Of a stretch of 64,000 bases of DNA, positions 35,801-46,600 are shown piece by piece. Position numbers and translations under genes: made by a program. Source of the stretch: Hydractinia symbiolongicarpus (taxonomy: Eukaryota; Cnidaria; Hydrozoa; Anthoathecata; Hydractiniidae); assembly GCF_029227915.1 (NCBI RefSeq), contig NC_079879.1, positions 20,414,501-20,478,500 of the forward strand, read 5' to 3'. Position 1 is the first letter of the stretch; each line of letters begins with the position of its first letter. Under the pieces are notes generated by a model. That model saw nothing but the letters and a program-made list of their open reading frames with translations, was not told where the DNA came from and ran no database searches.

Positions 35801-38577
35801 CTTTGAGTTAAAAGCTACAATACCATTATCTAAAGATTTAAAAATTAAGGTCATGGATTATGATCTGTTGACAAGAAATGACTTGATTGGGGAGACTGTG
35901 ATTGATCTAGAAAACAGATATTTGTCGAAAGCTCGCCCCACCTGTGGTCTACCACCTGCTTACTACACGTGAGTGCACTGCTGCAAAGCTTTATTTGTTG
36001 AATTATTTAAAATTCTTTAACTTAACGTTGTTCTTTATTTAGCTCTGGACCATACCAATGGCGTGACCAAAAGAGTCCAGTTGAACTTCTTAATTCATTG
36101 TGCAAGTCCACACCACAGTACCTTAGCCAAACGCAGGTTGTTGTGAATGGCGAACTGATTAACCTTGAATACTTCGGTAAGCAATTAACTCATCGCCCAT
36201 TACAGTAACTTTATTAACTCGATACCCATTAACAAACTTCTATTTATTTCAGAGAAAACACCACCGACCAACCCGCATTTGGGCCCACCAGACCAAAGAC
36301 TTGCTTTGCATGTTCTAAACACACGAGATTTAACTGGTTCGAAATTAGTACCAGAACACGTAGAAACTAGGTCACTACGCAACCCATTGCAACCGAGTAT
36401 GGATCAGGTGAGAACAAATGTTTCATCTCTCTTCTTCGAAATTCTGGATTTTTTCAATATATGGCTTTAACCTGCTAATATATTAACTTCTTTTCTATGT
36501 CTACTTAGGGTCAGCTTGAAATGTTTGTGGACATTTTCCCTCTCAGTCAAGGTCAACCTGGACCTCCATTTAATATTAAACCACGTAAACCGAAAGAGTG
36601 AGTTCGTTAGTACTTATTATTTCGGTCCCGTTTACCAGAAATATTGACTGAAATTGTGTATTTGCTATTATTTGACTGGTATAAAATCCCAAATTCTTAT
36701 TCTAAAAAAATCAAAAAGTTAAAAATTAAAATTGATTTGTAACAAATACTGTGTTTGCAAGAAACGTTTAAATGTTGATCTTCCCTATTAACCGTTTAAA
36801 ACAATAATATTCTCCCTATTTACAACTTTTCCAAAACCGTGTGACGACGTGCCATCTTCTCGTTAAATCAAGGAAAAACAACTTGACCAAATTTGTCAAG
36901 ACAAATAGTTAAGATTGTTGCTACAAGATGCATGTTTTTAAAAGGCATGTAGCAGCAGATTTATCATCGCAAATGAATTTTCTGCCAAACTACAGGCGTT
37001 AAATCGTAAATTTCTCTCAGCGCCAACTATGGTAGCGCTTATGGAGACCATTTAAACAAATGTTTTGACAAAAAAGTCTCTGTATACGATTGCTGTTTTG
37101 TAGTTATCATCTTCGTTGTATCATTTGGAACACAGCAGATGTCCCACCAAGCGATACCTCGTTTAATGGCGAAAAAATGAGTGATCTTTACGTAAAAGGT
37201 ACGTGATTGTACTTATGATACTAACTTCCAAAAGTTTATATGCTACTGAAAATTTGTTTACTATGAACCAGGTTTTTTTTAAAATACAGATAAAATAAAT
37301 TATGTAATATAAATTTTAGGTTGGATGGAAGGCGGCGAGGATGACAAAGAAAAGACTGATGTGCACTATCGCTCCATGGGCGGTGAGGGCATGTTTAACT
37401 GGAGAATGTGCTTCCCATTTAAATACATGCCTGAAGAGAAAGTTATGATAGTGGACAAAAAGGTACATGCAGAGGGAAAACTGATTAACGGAGATCTTAT
37501 GGTTAACTTGCCTTATCATATATCAGTTTACATTGCTGTCTTTACTGTTTTTTCAGGAGCATTTTTGGAGTTTGGATACCACAAGACAGCTATTGCCTCC
37601 AAAAATTAACATTCAAGTTTGGGACAATGATCTTTTCTCCGCCAACGACTTTATTGGTAAATTAACAAAATTTGCGCCTTCGTCTGTTTCCTGTGTCGTT
37701 GTGACTGTCTTGACGAACCTAACATATTTTTCATTCTTTTATAGGTAACCTTGAACTGGATCTGAGCAAATTACCACGACCAAAGAAACAGGCGAATAAA
37801 TGCAATTTAGCAATGTTGGAAGACAACGCTGATACTATGGATTTGTTTATCGCCAAATCGGTCAAAGGATGGTGGATGATGGCTGAAGAGAACGAAGATG
37901 GCACCATGAAGAAAAAAGTAAGTCCAAGAGATTTCCTTTTTATCTGATTTTCCATTTTTATGGAAATTGCGAAGCACACAGTCTCTTAATTTTTTAAGGG
38001 TAAGATAGAAATGACACTTGAAATTGTATCTGATCAAGAAGCAGAAGAGAAACCAGCTGGTCAAGGGCGGGAGGAACCAAACATGAATCCTAAGTTGGAG
38101 GAACCAGAGTAAGTTCTTTACCTTGATTATCTCGATTGATTCGCATGAACCTGCTCTCGGTTCTTAAATACGTCACACTGTTGCATTTTCAATAAGAGTG
38201 AGTGAGCTTTTGTTTTTAGTCGTCCGAAAACTTCATTCTTGTGGTTCACATCACCATGGAAGACATTGAAATACGTCATTTGGAGAAATTATAGGTGGTT
38301 CATCATTGGTTTCCTCATCTTCCTGCTCTTGCTAGTGTTCATAGTGCTCTTCATGTATAGCGTACCTGTAAGTACTTCAGAAATATTCTTTTGTTTGTCG
38401 TCCTTCGGTCTGATACACCATGTTTTTGCTAATCTTGTTTGTGTAAAAAAAGTCAGTAAATTCTCGTGAAACTTGTTGTCTTTTTTAGTAGCTTTTTTTA
38501 CATTATGTAACTCGAGGTAACGCTAGTTTTATTTTATTTTTCAGGGAAATCTTGTCAGAAGGATATTTGGAACCTAA
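23825..38577 (+). CDS. MYOF/DYSF-like: Ferlin 1: dysferlin/myoferlin-type protein, 31 exons, 2024 aa
   Basis: Exons: 23825-23924, 25823-25878, 25953-26150, 26547-26746, 28206-28266, 28479-29346, 29482-30106, 31658-31853, 31940-32092, 32309-32634, 32765-32982, 33093-33443, 33532-33791, 33869-34018, 34248-34346, 34421-34582, 34663-34816, 35034-35101, 35176-35280, 35351-35476, 35550-35968, 36043-36176, 36253-36407, 36509-36597, 37104-37198, 37320-37462, 37557-37656, 37745-37917, 37999-38108, 38220-38367, 38545-38577. Order: C2A (1-118), C2B (206-310), FerI, C2C (380-500), FerA/FerB (560-770, [26 protein letters not shown]), nested DysF (880-1080, [18 protein letters not shown]), C2D (1120-1240), C2E, C2F (1510-1630), C2G (1740-1900) and a TM tail anchor (1991-2011). 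DysF makes it a type-I ferlin. The family drives calcium-triggered membrane repair and vesicle fusion. C2F ([19 protein letters not shown]) and C2G ([10 protein letters not shown]) keep calcium-binding Asp sets. C2A has few, and its loop 3 ([10 protein letters not shown]) departs from ferlin 2. All introns are GT-AG. Intron 4 carries a LINE fragment. Confidence 0.95.
27184..27830 (+). pseudogene. 3' fragment of an RTE/I-like LINE in ferlin 1 intron 4
   Basis: The fragment starts with a zinc knuckle [17 protein letters not shown] ending VCKRCKG. It continues in broken frames to [16 protein letters not shown], then [20 protein letters not shown], then [17 protein letters not shown]. This is the C-terminal region of a widespread metazoan LINE type, as I remember it. 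The 3' end shows GCTAGCATGGAAAACGGACG followed by a GATGATGATG tail. Stops and frameshifts separate the pieces, so it is dead. It is absent from the same intron of ferlin 2. Confidence 0.8.
30224..31500. other. Unit-A-specific insertion in ferlin 1 intron 7
   Basis: Intron 7 is 1551 bp in ferlin 1 and 299 bp in ferlin 2. The first ~115 bp align between copies. The remainder up to about 31500 has no match in ferlin 2. It contains two similar phrases around ACCCTTTGATTT and an (AT)n run near 31268, but no coding frame or clear terminal repeats. Confidence 0.45.
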
Positions 38578-40651
38578 ATTCTCACAGGTTGAAAGAATGT
38601 GTGATCGGACTTTTATGTGGACACAATAAACGAATATTGCAATTTACTTTTGGGTTTTTGTTACAGTTATGAATCTCATGTTACACATTTTTCCGCGTAG
38701 TAAACACGCCTAGAAAATCTCTTTTTTGTGCAGACGAAATCCTTTTCTTTAAAACAATTCGTCTGAAGTAGTAAGACCGATTTGTTGGACGTGGATTAGA
38801 TATTTTTTGTTCTATGCATATGACAGGTAATGATTTATTTTGTAATGTTTTAAAGTTATACACGGCATTAAACACTGAGAGTATGAAAGTATGGAAGTTT
38901 CATCCTAAATTACTTTAATCGAAACCAGTGTGTTGCTGGCGTGTGTATCGAAAAGCAATTTTTTTGTATATCGTTGGTAAATTTTTGTAGTTTTTTATGG
39001 AGAGTTTCTGTATTTGTTTAATATTTATAGTTTATTTATATTTTTTAATTTTCCACGATCATTCGTATATTTATTAATTTTCCATGATACTTTTGTATAT
39101 TATTAATTTTCCATGGTAGTTTTGATGAAAGGATAAAAGGTTACAAAAAAAATGTTATTTGTTACACAGCCTGCATTGCTTCCTTTGTGATGGTTTTGTG
39201 GTTAGCTCGGATATTTCATGTGTTGGTGCAGATGCAATTCCCACTTACTCTTGCTCGATGTGGTGTGAACAAATCCCTACAACGTATTAGATTAACCGTA
39301 AAGGGCCCTGTACGGCAGACCAGGAAGTTACAGATTCGCGTAGAATGCAACAACGTTAAAAATGAAGAACAGGAAAATCCAGTCATACTCTAGGCAATAA
39401 CGCTAAATTCCCCAATGCTTGGAAGTGGTCGAAATTTTTTGCGAAAAATAATGGTTACGATATTCAATTGCATATTTGTTTAGACGGCAAATACCCCGTC
39501 AGAACACCATCTTTTTCCACAATAATAATGACGTCATTCAAATTTACTTTGGCGTTTGAGTTTCTGTAAAAAGGATTTCTACTTTATTTAACTTGTATTA
39601 TTCTTGACGAAAAAAACAAACTGGTTTCCAATGCTGTACTACGCGATATCACATAAGCGTAACATAAACCTAGGGACGAGGTTGGAATCATAAAAAAACC
39701 GGTCACTTAATAAAACCGTGGATTTCTTTTTTAACTGCAAAAGAATGGTTCAAGTTTAAAAAATAATCACGTTTTATTATCTCCAGTCTTATTATTAAAT
39801 AAAGGTGTTGCATACAAATATTTAATAACCAGCTATTCTGATTTAGCATGACGTATATCTTCATGGCAACAATGCCAACGTGTTTTTAGAAACACATTTT
39901 AATATAACACCACACCTAAATTTTTCTTGTGGAATTTTTGATATTCCATTTCCAACCTCCCATAACTACTATGAGCAGTGAAAATAACATTAAGTATTTA
40001 TGCGATATATATTCTGTAATTGCTTATTTTCGTTTATTTCAAGTATATCGTTTCAACCAGTTGATAAAGGCATCAACATATTTCCCCGAAACGAATTTAT
40101 AGTCGGTGGCTTTAATCAATAAAAATGACTCTTGTCTACCAGCAAGGTAGACTTTCACTGTTTTTTGTTGACAATGTATCAAAATAACAACCTAGTCCCT
40201 AGAGCTTCTAATATTTTGCATTTATACGGAATCTTCTAAATATGAAAAACCCTAAGACACCGCCAGGACAAAGAGGTACAGAAATTGTTCGATGATATCT
40301 CTAGGTGGCTGGGCGTAAAAACAATCCTATGTAGGGGAAATATTTTTAATCAACGTTTGAACCTTACGATTAGGCATATCAAAAATCAAAAAGAAAAGAA
40401 TTTTAAAAAAGTGGACAGTTTTTTTACGCCTACATGCTCACCTCCTGCTGTCGTGCTGTCAGTTCTGTGAAAAACGCGGAAAACTATTTTTAGAAAAAAA
40501 AAACGAGTTTGCTTTTACCCCGCCCCATTATTTTTTTTGCATCGAACCGAGGTTATTTATAAAGAGCTTCTGGTTGACTTCTCACTTCCCTGCTGCAAGT
40601 TCTGAAGGTGAAGAATCCTTCGTGCAGAAAGGAGGTAAAAGGAAGGGCGAG
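38578..40651. other. Spacer between ferlin genes, includes duplication junction
   Basis: The ferlin 1 3' flank (to about 39395) matches the ferlin 2 3' flank. From about 39637 the sequence matches the region upstream of ferlin 1 (20575 onward). The ~240 bp between is the head-to-tail junction. A polyadenylation signal AATAAA lies at 38625-38630. Ferlin 2 regulatory sequence should lie in 40030-40650. No extra gene is supported. Confidence 0.6.
38625..38630 (+). terminator. AATAAA polyadenylation signal, ferlin 1
   Basis: AATAAA lies 48 bp after the ferlin 1 stop in ACACAATAAACG. The equivalent position in ferlin 2 also carries AATAAA (56314-56319), which supports function. Confidence 0.65.
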
Positions 40652-43600
40652 ATGGCAACGAGTTTTAAAATCGCTGATATCAAGTGCACAGAATTGCCTA
40701 ATCTTGAAAAAAAGGGTGCTATCGATCCATATGTCATTTTTGAGTACCTTGGTATGTTCTACAATTATGTCAATATCAAGTTTTATTAGCTTGACCTTTT
40801 TGAATGTTTACATTTTTTGCGGTAGGCCCTTTTGACTCTAAAAACTGCGTGGCAGGTAGAAAGATGCACGAGCTTGCTAAAAAGGTTTTTTTCAGTCAAT
40901 TTCTTTCTACAGATACATTGTTGGGTACACAATTACCGAGTGTAAATGGATGAAATCAGTCCTGATATTTACTTGTGCGCGCATATAAGTGATTGCGTAA
41001 TGCCCAATCCGCATACAAAAACGGAGGTAAAATTTAAGGACGTGGCTAGTGCACTGGTACTGGTTCTTCAAGCTCAAAATCGCTTAAAGAACCGGTAAAT
41101 TTAAAAATGGCATGCGCGCAACGATAGTTAAGAAATTGACATATTTGTTAACTGAATAAAGTATTACACCTTCTGAATCTCAACAATGCAGTTTTTTTTG
41201 CTAAATAATCAAAGTGAATGGTGTAGAAGAGCTACCAGTGCTTTAAGCTGAAGGCGTTCTGAAGCTTAAGGTGCTGTTCTGCCCAGATTGCAAAAACGGC
41301 CTGTTTACAACCGGGACGGCCGGATTATGTACGCATGGTCCGATTATATTTTTTTGCACTGGTTATGTCGTAGTGACCGGATTATGAACGCTGATATAAT
41401 GGCTGGCCAGGCAGGCTGTGATTGGCATTTTCTTCGAACTTTTGTGAATTAAACATTCTCTGGAAGATAGAACACCCCTAAAAACTAGACATGGCGAAAG
41501 AAAAAAGTATCGATGTAATTCTTAGTATAAAGTACTCTTGTAGTAAGTACATTTCAACATAATATACATACCTTGAAGCAACTAAATTTCACGGAACCTA
41601 AATTATTCTTTTTGCAGGAATTAAGTTTGGTGAAACGTTATTAAACTTGCGAATCCCAAAATTTAGTATTTGCCACAAAATTTTGTTTCGTTTGAGAACA
41701 ACAACAACTTTGCCACCAGGGCTGTCAGCAGTGATGACGAATGATATAAAAGCAGTCGGCCCCGATTATATTTGTTCTATAAGTCTCGAATAATATTTGA
41801 CTGTCATACATAAGCTGACCTTCCCCGATTATGTGCGTTTTATAATAAGTGAGAAATAATATTAGACTGTGGTACACAAACTGGCCTGCCCTGATTATGT
41901 TCCTTTTATAAGTACATCATAATTTTTTCTGAGTAATAAGCCGGCCTGTTTTGATTATGTTGCCCTGATTATGTATTTCTTGCCCTGTTCTTAACCTGGG
42001 CAAGCCGCCGTACTTAATCAGGCCAATGTTCATTATCCGGGCAGAACAGTGCCGGACTTCTTCATAATACTTGGAGAACTGTTTTTTTTCGAAAAAATTA
42101 AAATGCTGGTTTTGTTTGCAGTGATACTCAGAATACCGGTTTTTCGTAAAAATTAGAGTGCCAGGTTTTTTTCCTTATATTCGATAGTGTGTTGGTCAAA
42201 GACATGTCGATATCAGATATGTTAACATCCTGCTGCAATGATCTTGATCCCAACAGCCATAGCAATGTCGATCGGAGTAACAAAAAGCAAATTTTCGTTC
42301 TGACAAACATCATAGCGATAGACATTGGTATACCAAGTTTATGTGCTATCAACTCAGCAAGACGTTGATAGAATCTCTAGCATTCTCTTCCTAACCCACC
42401 GTGTGTAGAAAACACCAAAGGTGTAAAAGAACCATTTTCAACCTGCAAAACCCTTTTGTTGTATGATATTTTCTTTTCTTGCTCATTCCTTTCATTGCAT
42501 ATACCTCTCTGGGCTTTAAGGTCAAAGACCCTGACATCCCAGAATACTCGTTGGCCAGGAATCCAGAAACCAAGTGTGCTAACATCTAATCAAGCTTCAT
42601 TGGATGTGATCTTCATTGCCCATATATATGCTGGCGTTTGCGGCTTTTGCGTTTGAGATACATACATACTTTAACTCTAATATTTCAAATCAGGATTTAA
42701 TTCTTTTTAATGGTTCTACAATCCCTTATCCACATTTCAGTAAAATTTCTCTGCTTATACAAGCTAATTTTTTGTTGTAGTTCTTAATTTACTGGTTCTT
42801 TAGTTAAAGGGTCGGCTAAAAATTTCTGGTTCTTTAGTATAAGAGGCGGTACAGGTTCTTTAGCCACGCCGAAAATTTAAACAAACCAAGCAGACACATT
42901 GCCTCCATTTCTGCAAACACAGTACTATGACAGATTAAAAAGACCTCCCTTCGCCTAGCGCTTATATCTTTTTGCCTGTCACACCATTGCTAAAACTAAA
43001 AGAGGGGTTACCTCAAAAATTGTAAACATTAAAAAAGTTCTATAACTTACTGTCAAAAGGTTACAAAACTTGCAGATCTTTCTACATGTGTACACATTGA
43101 TTTGTGTAAAGAAGCAGGCCTGTATGGGTGTAAAATTATCCAGGAGATCCAGCACAATTTTTCTTACTACCTGGAACTCAGAATAATAGTTAATTTGGGG
43201 AAAAATACACTGGCTCGTGAATGAATTTCCTGCAGTCATAATACTACCACTTTTATAAACATTGCAAGCCATGTATTGGTTACGTCTATTTTCTTCACCC
43301 ACCTGATCATCTGGAACACTTTGTTTTGACTTCTAATAACCTCACTCACCCAAACCAATTTAATTAATTCTTGTACTATTTAAGAGGGTATATAAAATGT
43401 TTGCTTGTGCTCATTAGTTGATTTTCATAGCTTGCTCTGATAATTTGTTTGGTGATTTTGTGGATTTGGATTTTTATAGATATGTCTGACACATTTGTTT
43501 TTGTCTTGCTAAGCTTTCTATAAGAGAAAATGAAGTTGATATACTCGAAGAAAGCTTAGTTAATAGGCTAGTGTAAAATGGCTATTATTTGAAATTCCTT

Positions 43601-46600
43601 TTTTGAAAAGGCACTGGAAATAGTAAGATCCTCTTTTTAAAAAGTGTCTTTAATTTTAGGCAAATTTTGTTTTGTAAATTTATAAGAAATCTATCTATCA
43701 GAGAGGTCCAATGTGTTGTTTACATTACCTTCAGAAATGATTTTGTATTATGTCCATTGTTCTGAATGACTCAAAACGTGTCATGGAAAGTGGGTATATA
43801 TTTATTCCCACTAAAAATTATCAAACATTAGTATTTACTGTGTAACCACTCTTGACATGAGAAACCAGAAACAAAAAAGAAAGTTTTGAGTCAGTGCTTC
43901 ATGTCATCGAACATCGAATGAAGTTGTTTTAATCACAAAACAACTTCATTCAAGTAGGAACATTTTCTCACCAAGAAATTTATTTCCTGGTTATTTTTTG
44001 TGGTATAAGTAAGATAAAATTACTTTACTTAATTCATGAAATGATTGTTTTGTGTTTTGTGTGTAGCTGAGTTTTCTGACTGACTGATAAACATAAAGAG
44101 ACTTTGCATATTTTCTGCATGGATTTAACATTTTTTAACAAACCCAATGAAAAAAAGAAAACAAGAAACTTGTAATCATACTGAGCAAAGAAGCAAAATA
44201 AATTATTTTGCTTCTGATAAATAATTTGCTCATTTGCTGTATATTTTCAACAGAACAATTTTCCTATCAGAGTAAGGGAATCTGTGATTATCATTGAAAA
44301 ATGGTGTATTGATAAAAATAATTCCATTAAAAATATTATGGAGAAGGGTGACCACAATCTCCTGCAAGTGGAATATTGTTGGAAACAACTTTTAGAATAT
44401 TAAAAAAGAAATAAAAAAAATGAGAATCTATATTTGTTTTAGATTTATTTGCTTCTTAGTCATCATGTTATTGAAGCTGTTAACATTTCGTTTAATAACC
44501 GTTCTGCTAGAAAAAAGGTTTAAAATTGATAAAATATACCTGAAATGTACTGGAATATACAATCTTTTGCATGTGTAATTGGTTTACATGTGTATTTAGG
44601 GCATAAAAAAGAACGCATAATTATGTTTCAGGCGTGTGTGGAGACGTGCATCACTGTCTGACCAACAAGTTTCTGTCCTACTTCTCATATCTGCCATTAT
44701 GGACACATTGATGTGTGTCACATAAAATTATCTCGATTAATAGTAATAGCAAACAAACATAGCAAAATGAACTTGGTGTAAGAGTAAAAAAATTAATACT
44801 CTAAGTTACCAAAATGTTTTTTACACTATTTAAAGTTTGGGTAATGACATTGTTACCCCCAAATTTAGTGGCCTGATGTTTTAAAATCGAAAAAGCTCTA
44901 AAGTCAGTGATACATGATTCGATTAATTTGATTTGTCGCTTTCAACAAATTGGATCTATATCATAAAATTGCATGCTTTTGGCATCTGCAGACTTGTAGA
45001 ATTCGAATTTTAAAAAGTTGACCTGTTTAACTTTTTCTATTAATCAAAAGCTTTTGACCAATCAAAATGCTTAATCTGTACAACAAAAATGTGCGTTATT
45101 AAATTCTTAGTAACTGCAACAGCAACAAATTCAACTTCTTCTTCGCTTTCTCAAGACATGTAAATACAAATATCAAAACTCTGTTCTCGTGTATTACCTG
45201 TCACATTTCAGTTCTATTTTAATGCTCTCTATAATTCGATTAACACAATTATATGGCCTATTTCCAATTATGTAATTGTGTTGTCAACAAAGGATATATT
45301 ATTTTTATCAATTTTTTTAGATTTAATTTTTATTCTATTTTTTGCAGGTGTTGATAAGAAAACTGAAAAGAAAGACAATGAATTAAACCCTACTTTTGGA
45401 GAGGTAATCTTTTATAATTTTTAGCTAACAATGTCAACAAAAATAGTTAAGGAACATTAATGGATCCCTAATGAATTTTTTTAAGGTTTTTGAATTTGAT
45501 CTTTCTGGTAAAGCACTCGGACCGGAGGATTTTATTGAAGTTACTGTTAAAGATCATGAGAAGATTGGTCGAAATCGATTAGTTGGTAAAGCAACTATTT
45601 CACTTACTCCATTGTTGAAGCCAGGTTCAACAAGTGCACCGTTTAGTGCTACACTGAATGATTCTAATGGACGTCCAACAACGGTATAGCATAGTAAAAA
45701 TTTTTTTACTGAATGTATTCTAAACAAGTTTTATGTTGACTGGGTGGCCAGAACACGTAAAATTGTCTAAATTTGTTTTTAACAGTTAACTATGTTTCTA
45801 GAAATATAATCCCATATAATATATTTTTTCTAATTTTGGGATAAACAATAAATAAATAACGGCTAAATATGTATTTAGCCATTATTTTGTACTTTATATA
45901 TTTTCAGCTATCCCCAGAATTATACATTAATTTTCAAAATTTTAGAAAAAATAAATGCACAATAAATACTATGTGAATATTAAGTGCTAAGGACCATGAG
46001 AAGAAGCATATAATAAATTATATCAGCCTATTTGCCCTGGCAGTTTGTAAGCCACCACAAATTTAAGGAGTTCAGTAGGGTCATTTATACACATTTTATG
46101 CAGGATCTTAAAAGTATTAATTTTCTACTAGGGTAAAATCACATTTCGAATTGACTACGCTGCTCCTGCTGGTGCTGAAGGAGCTGCAGGTGGTGGTGGA
46201 GATGATCGACAGAATGCCGAAGGTGATCTTGGAGATGCTGATGGTGATGAGGATGCAACTCATATGCCTGATGGAACACCTATCCCACCTGGACCAGAAG
46301 GAGATGAAATGCGAAAACAGAGGTATGATGATTATATTAACAATAGTTTTCTGTTGATCAATTTAATTCTGTTGCTATTGGAGACAACCATTTTAGTGAT
46401 CCTTATGCAACAGGATGAGTAATTGATAGAAATTTAGCTTCCACATTCCATCAAATTTCCCTGGCTTACACCTTGCTAGGAAAATTTGTAAACAAATTCT
46501 CAATCATATTTTATCAACCTTTTTATAAATTTTTTCATTTTTCCGCTAATTATTTTTTTACTCCTTAATAAATGCTAAAAAGTGACATTTTTGGATTTTC

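Noticed and set aside
39187-39393. 68-codon plus-strand frame downstream of ferlin 1
   Set aside because: The homologous DNA at about 56790-56900 is read in another frame there, with indels that break the first frame, so no protein is conserved.
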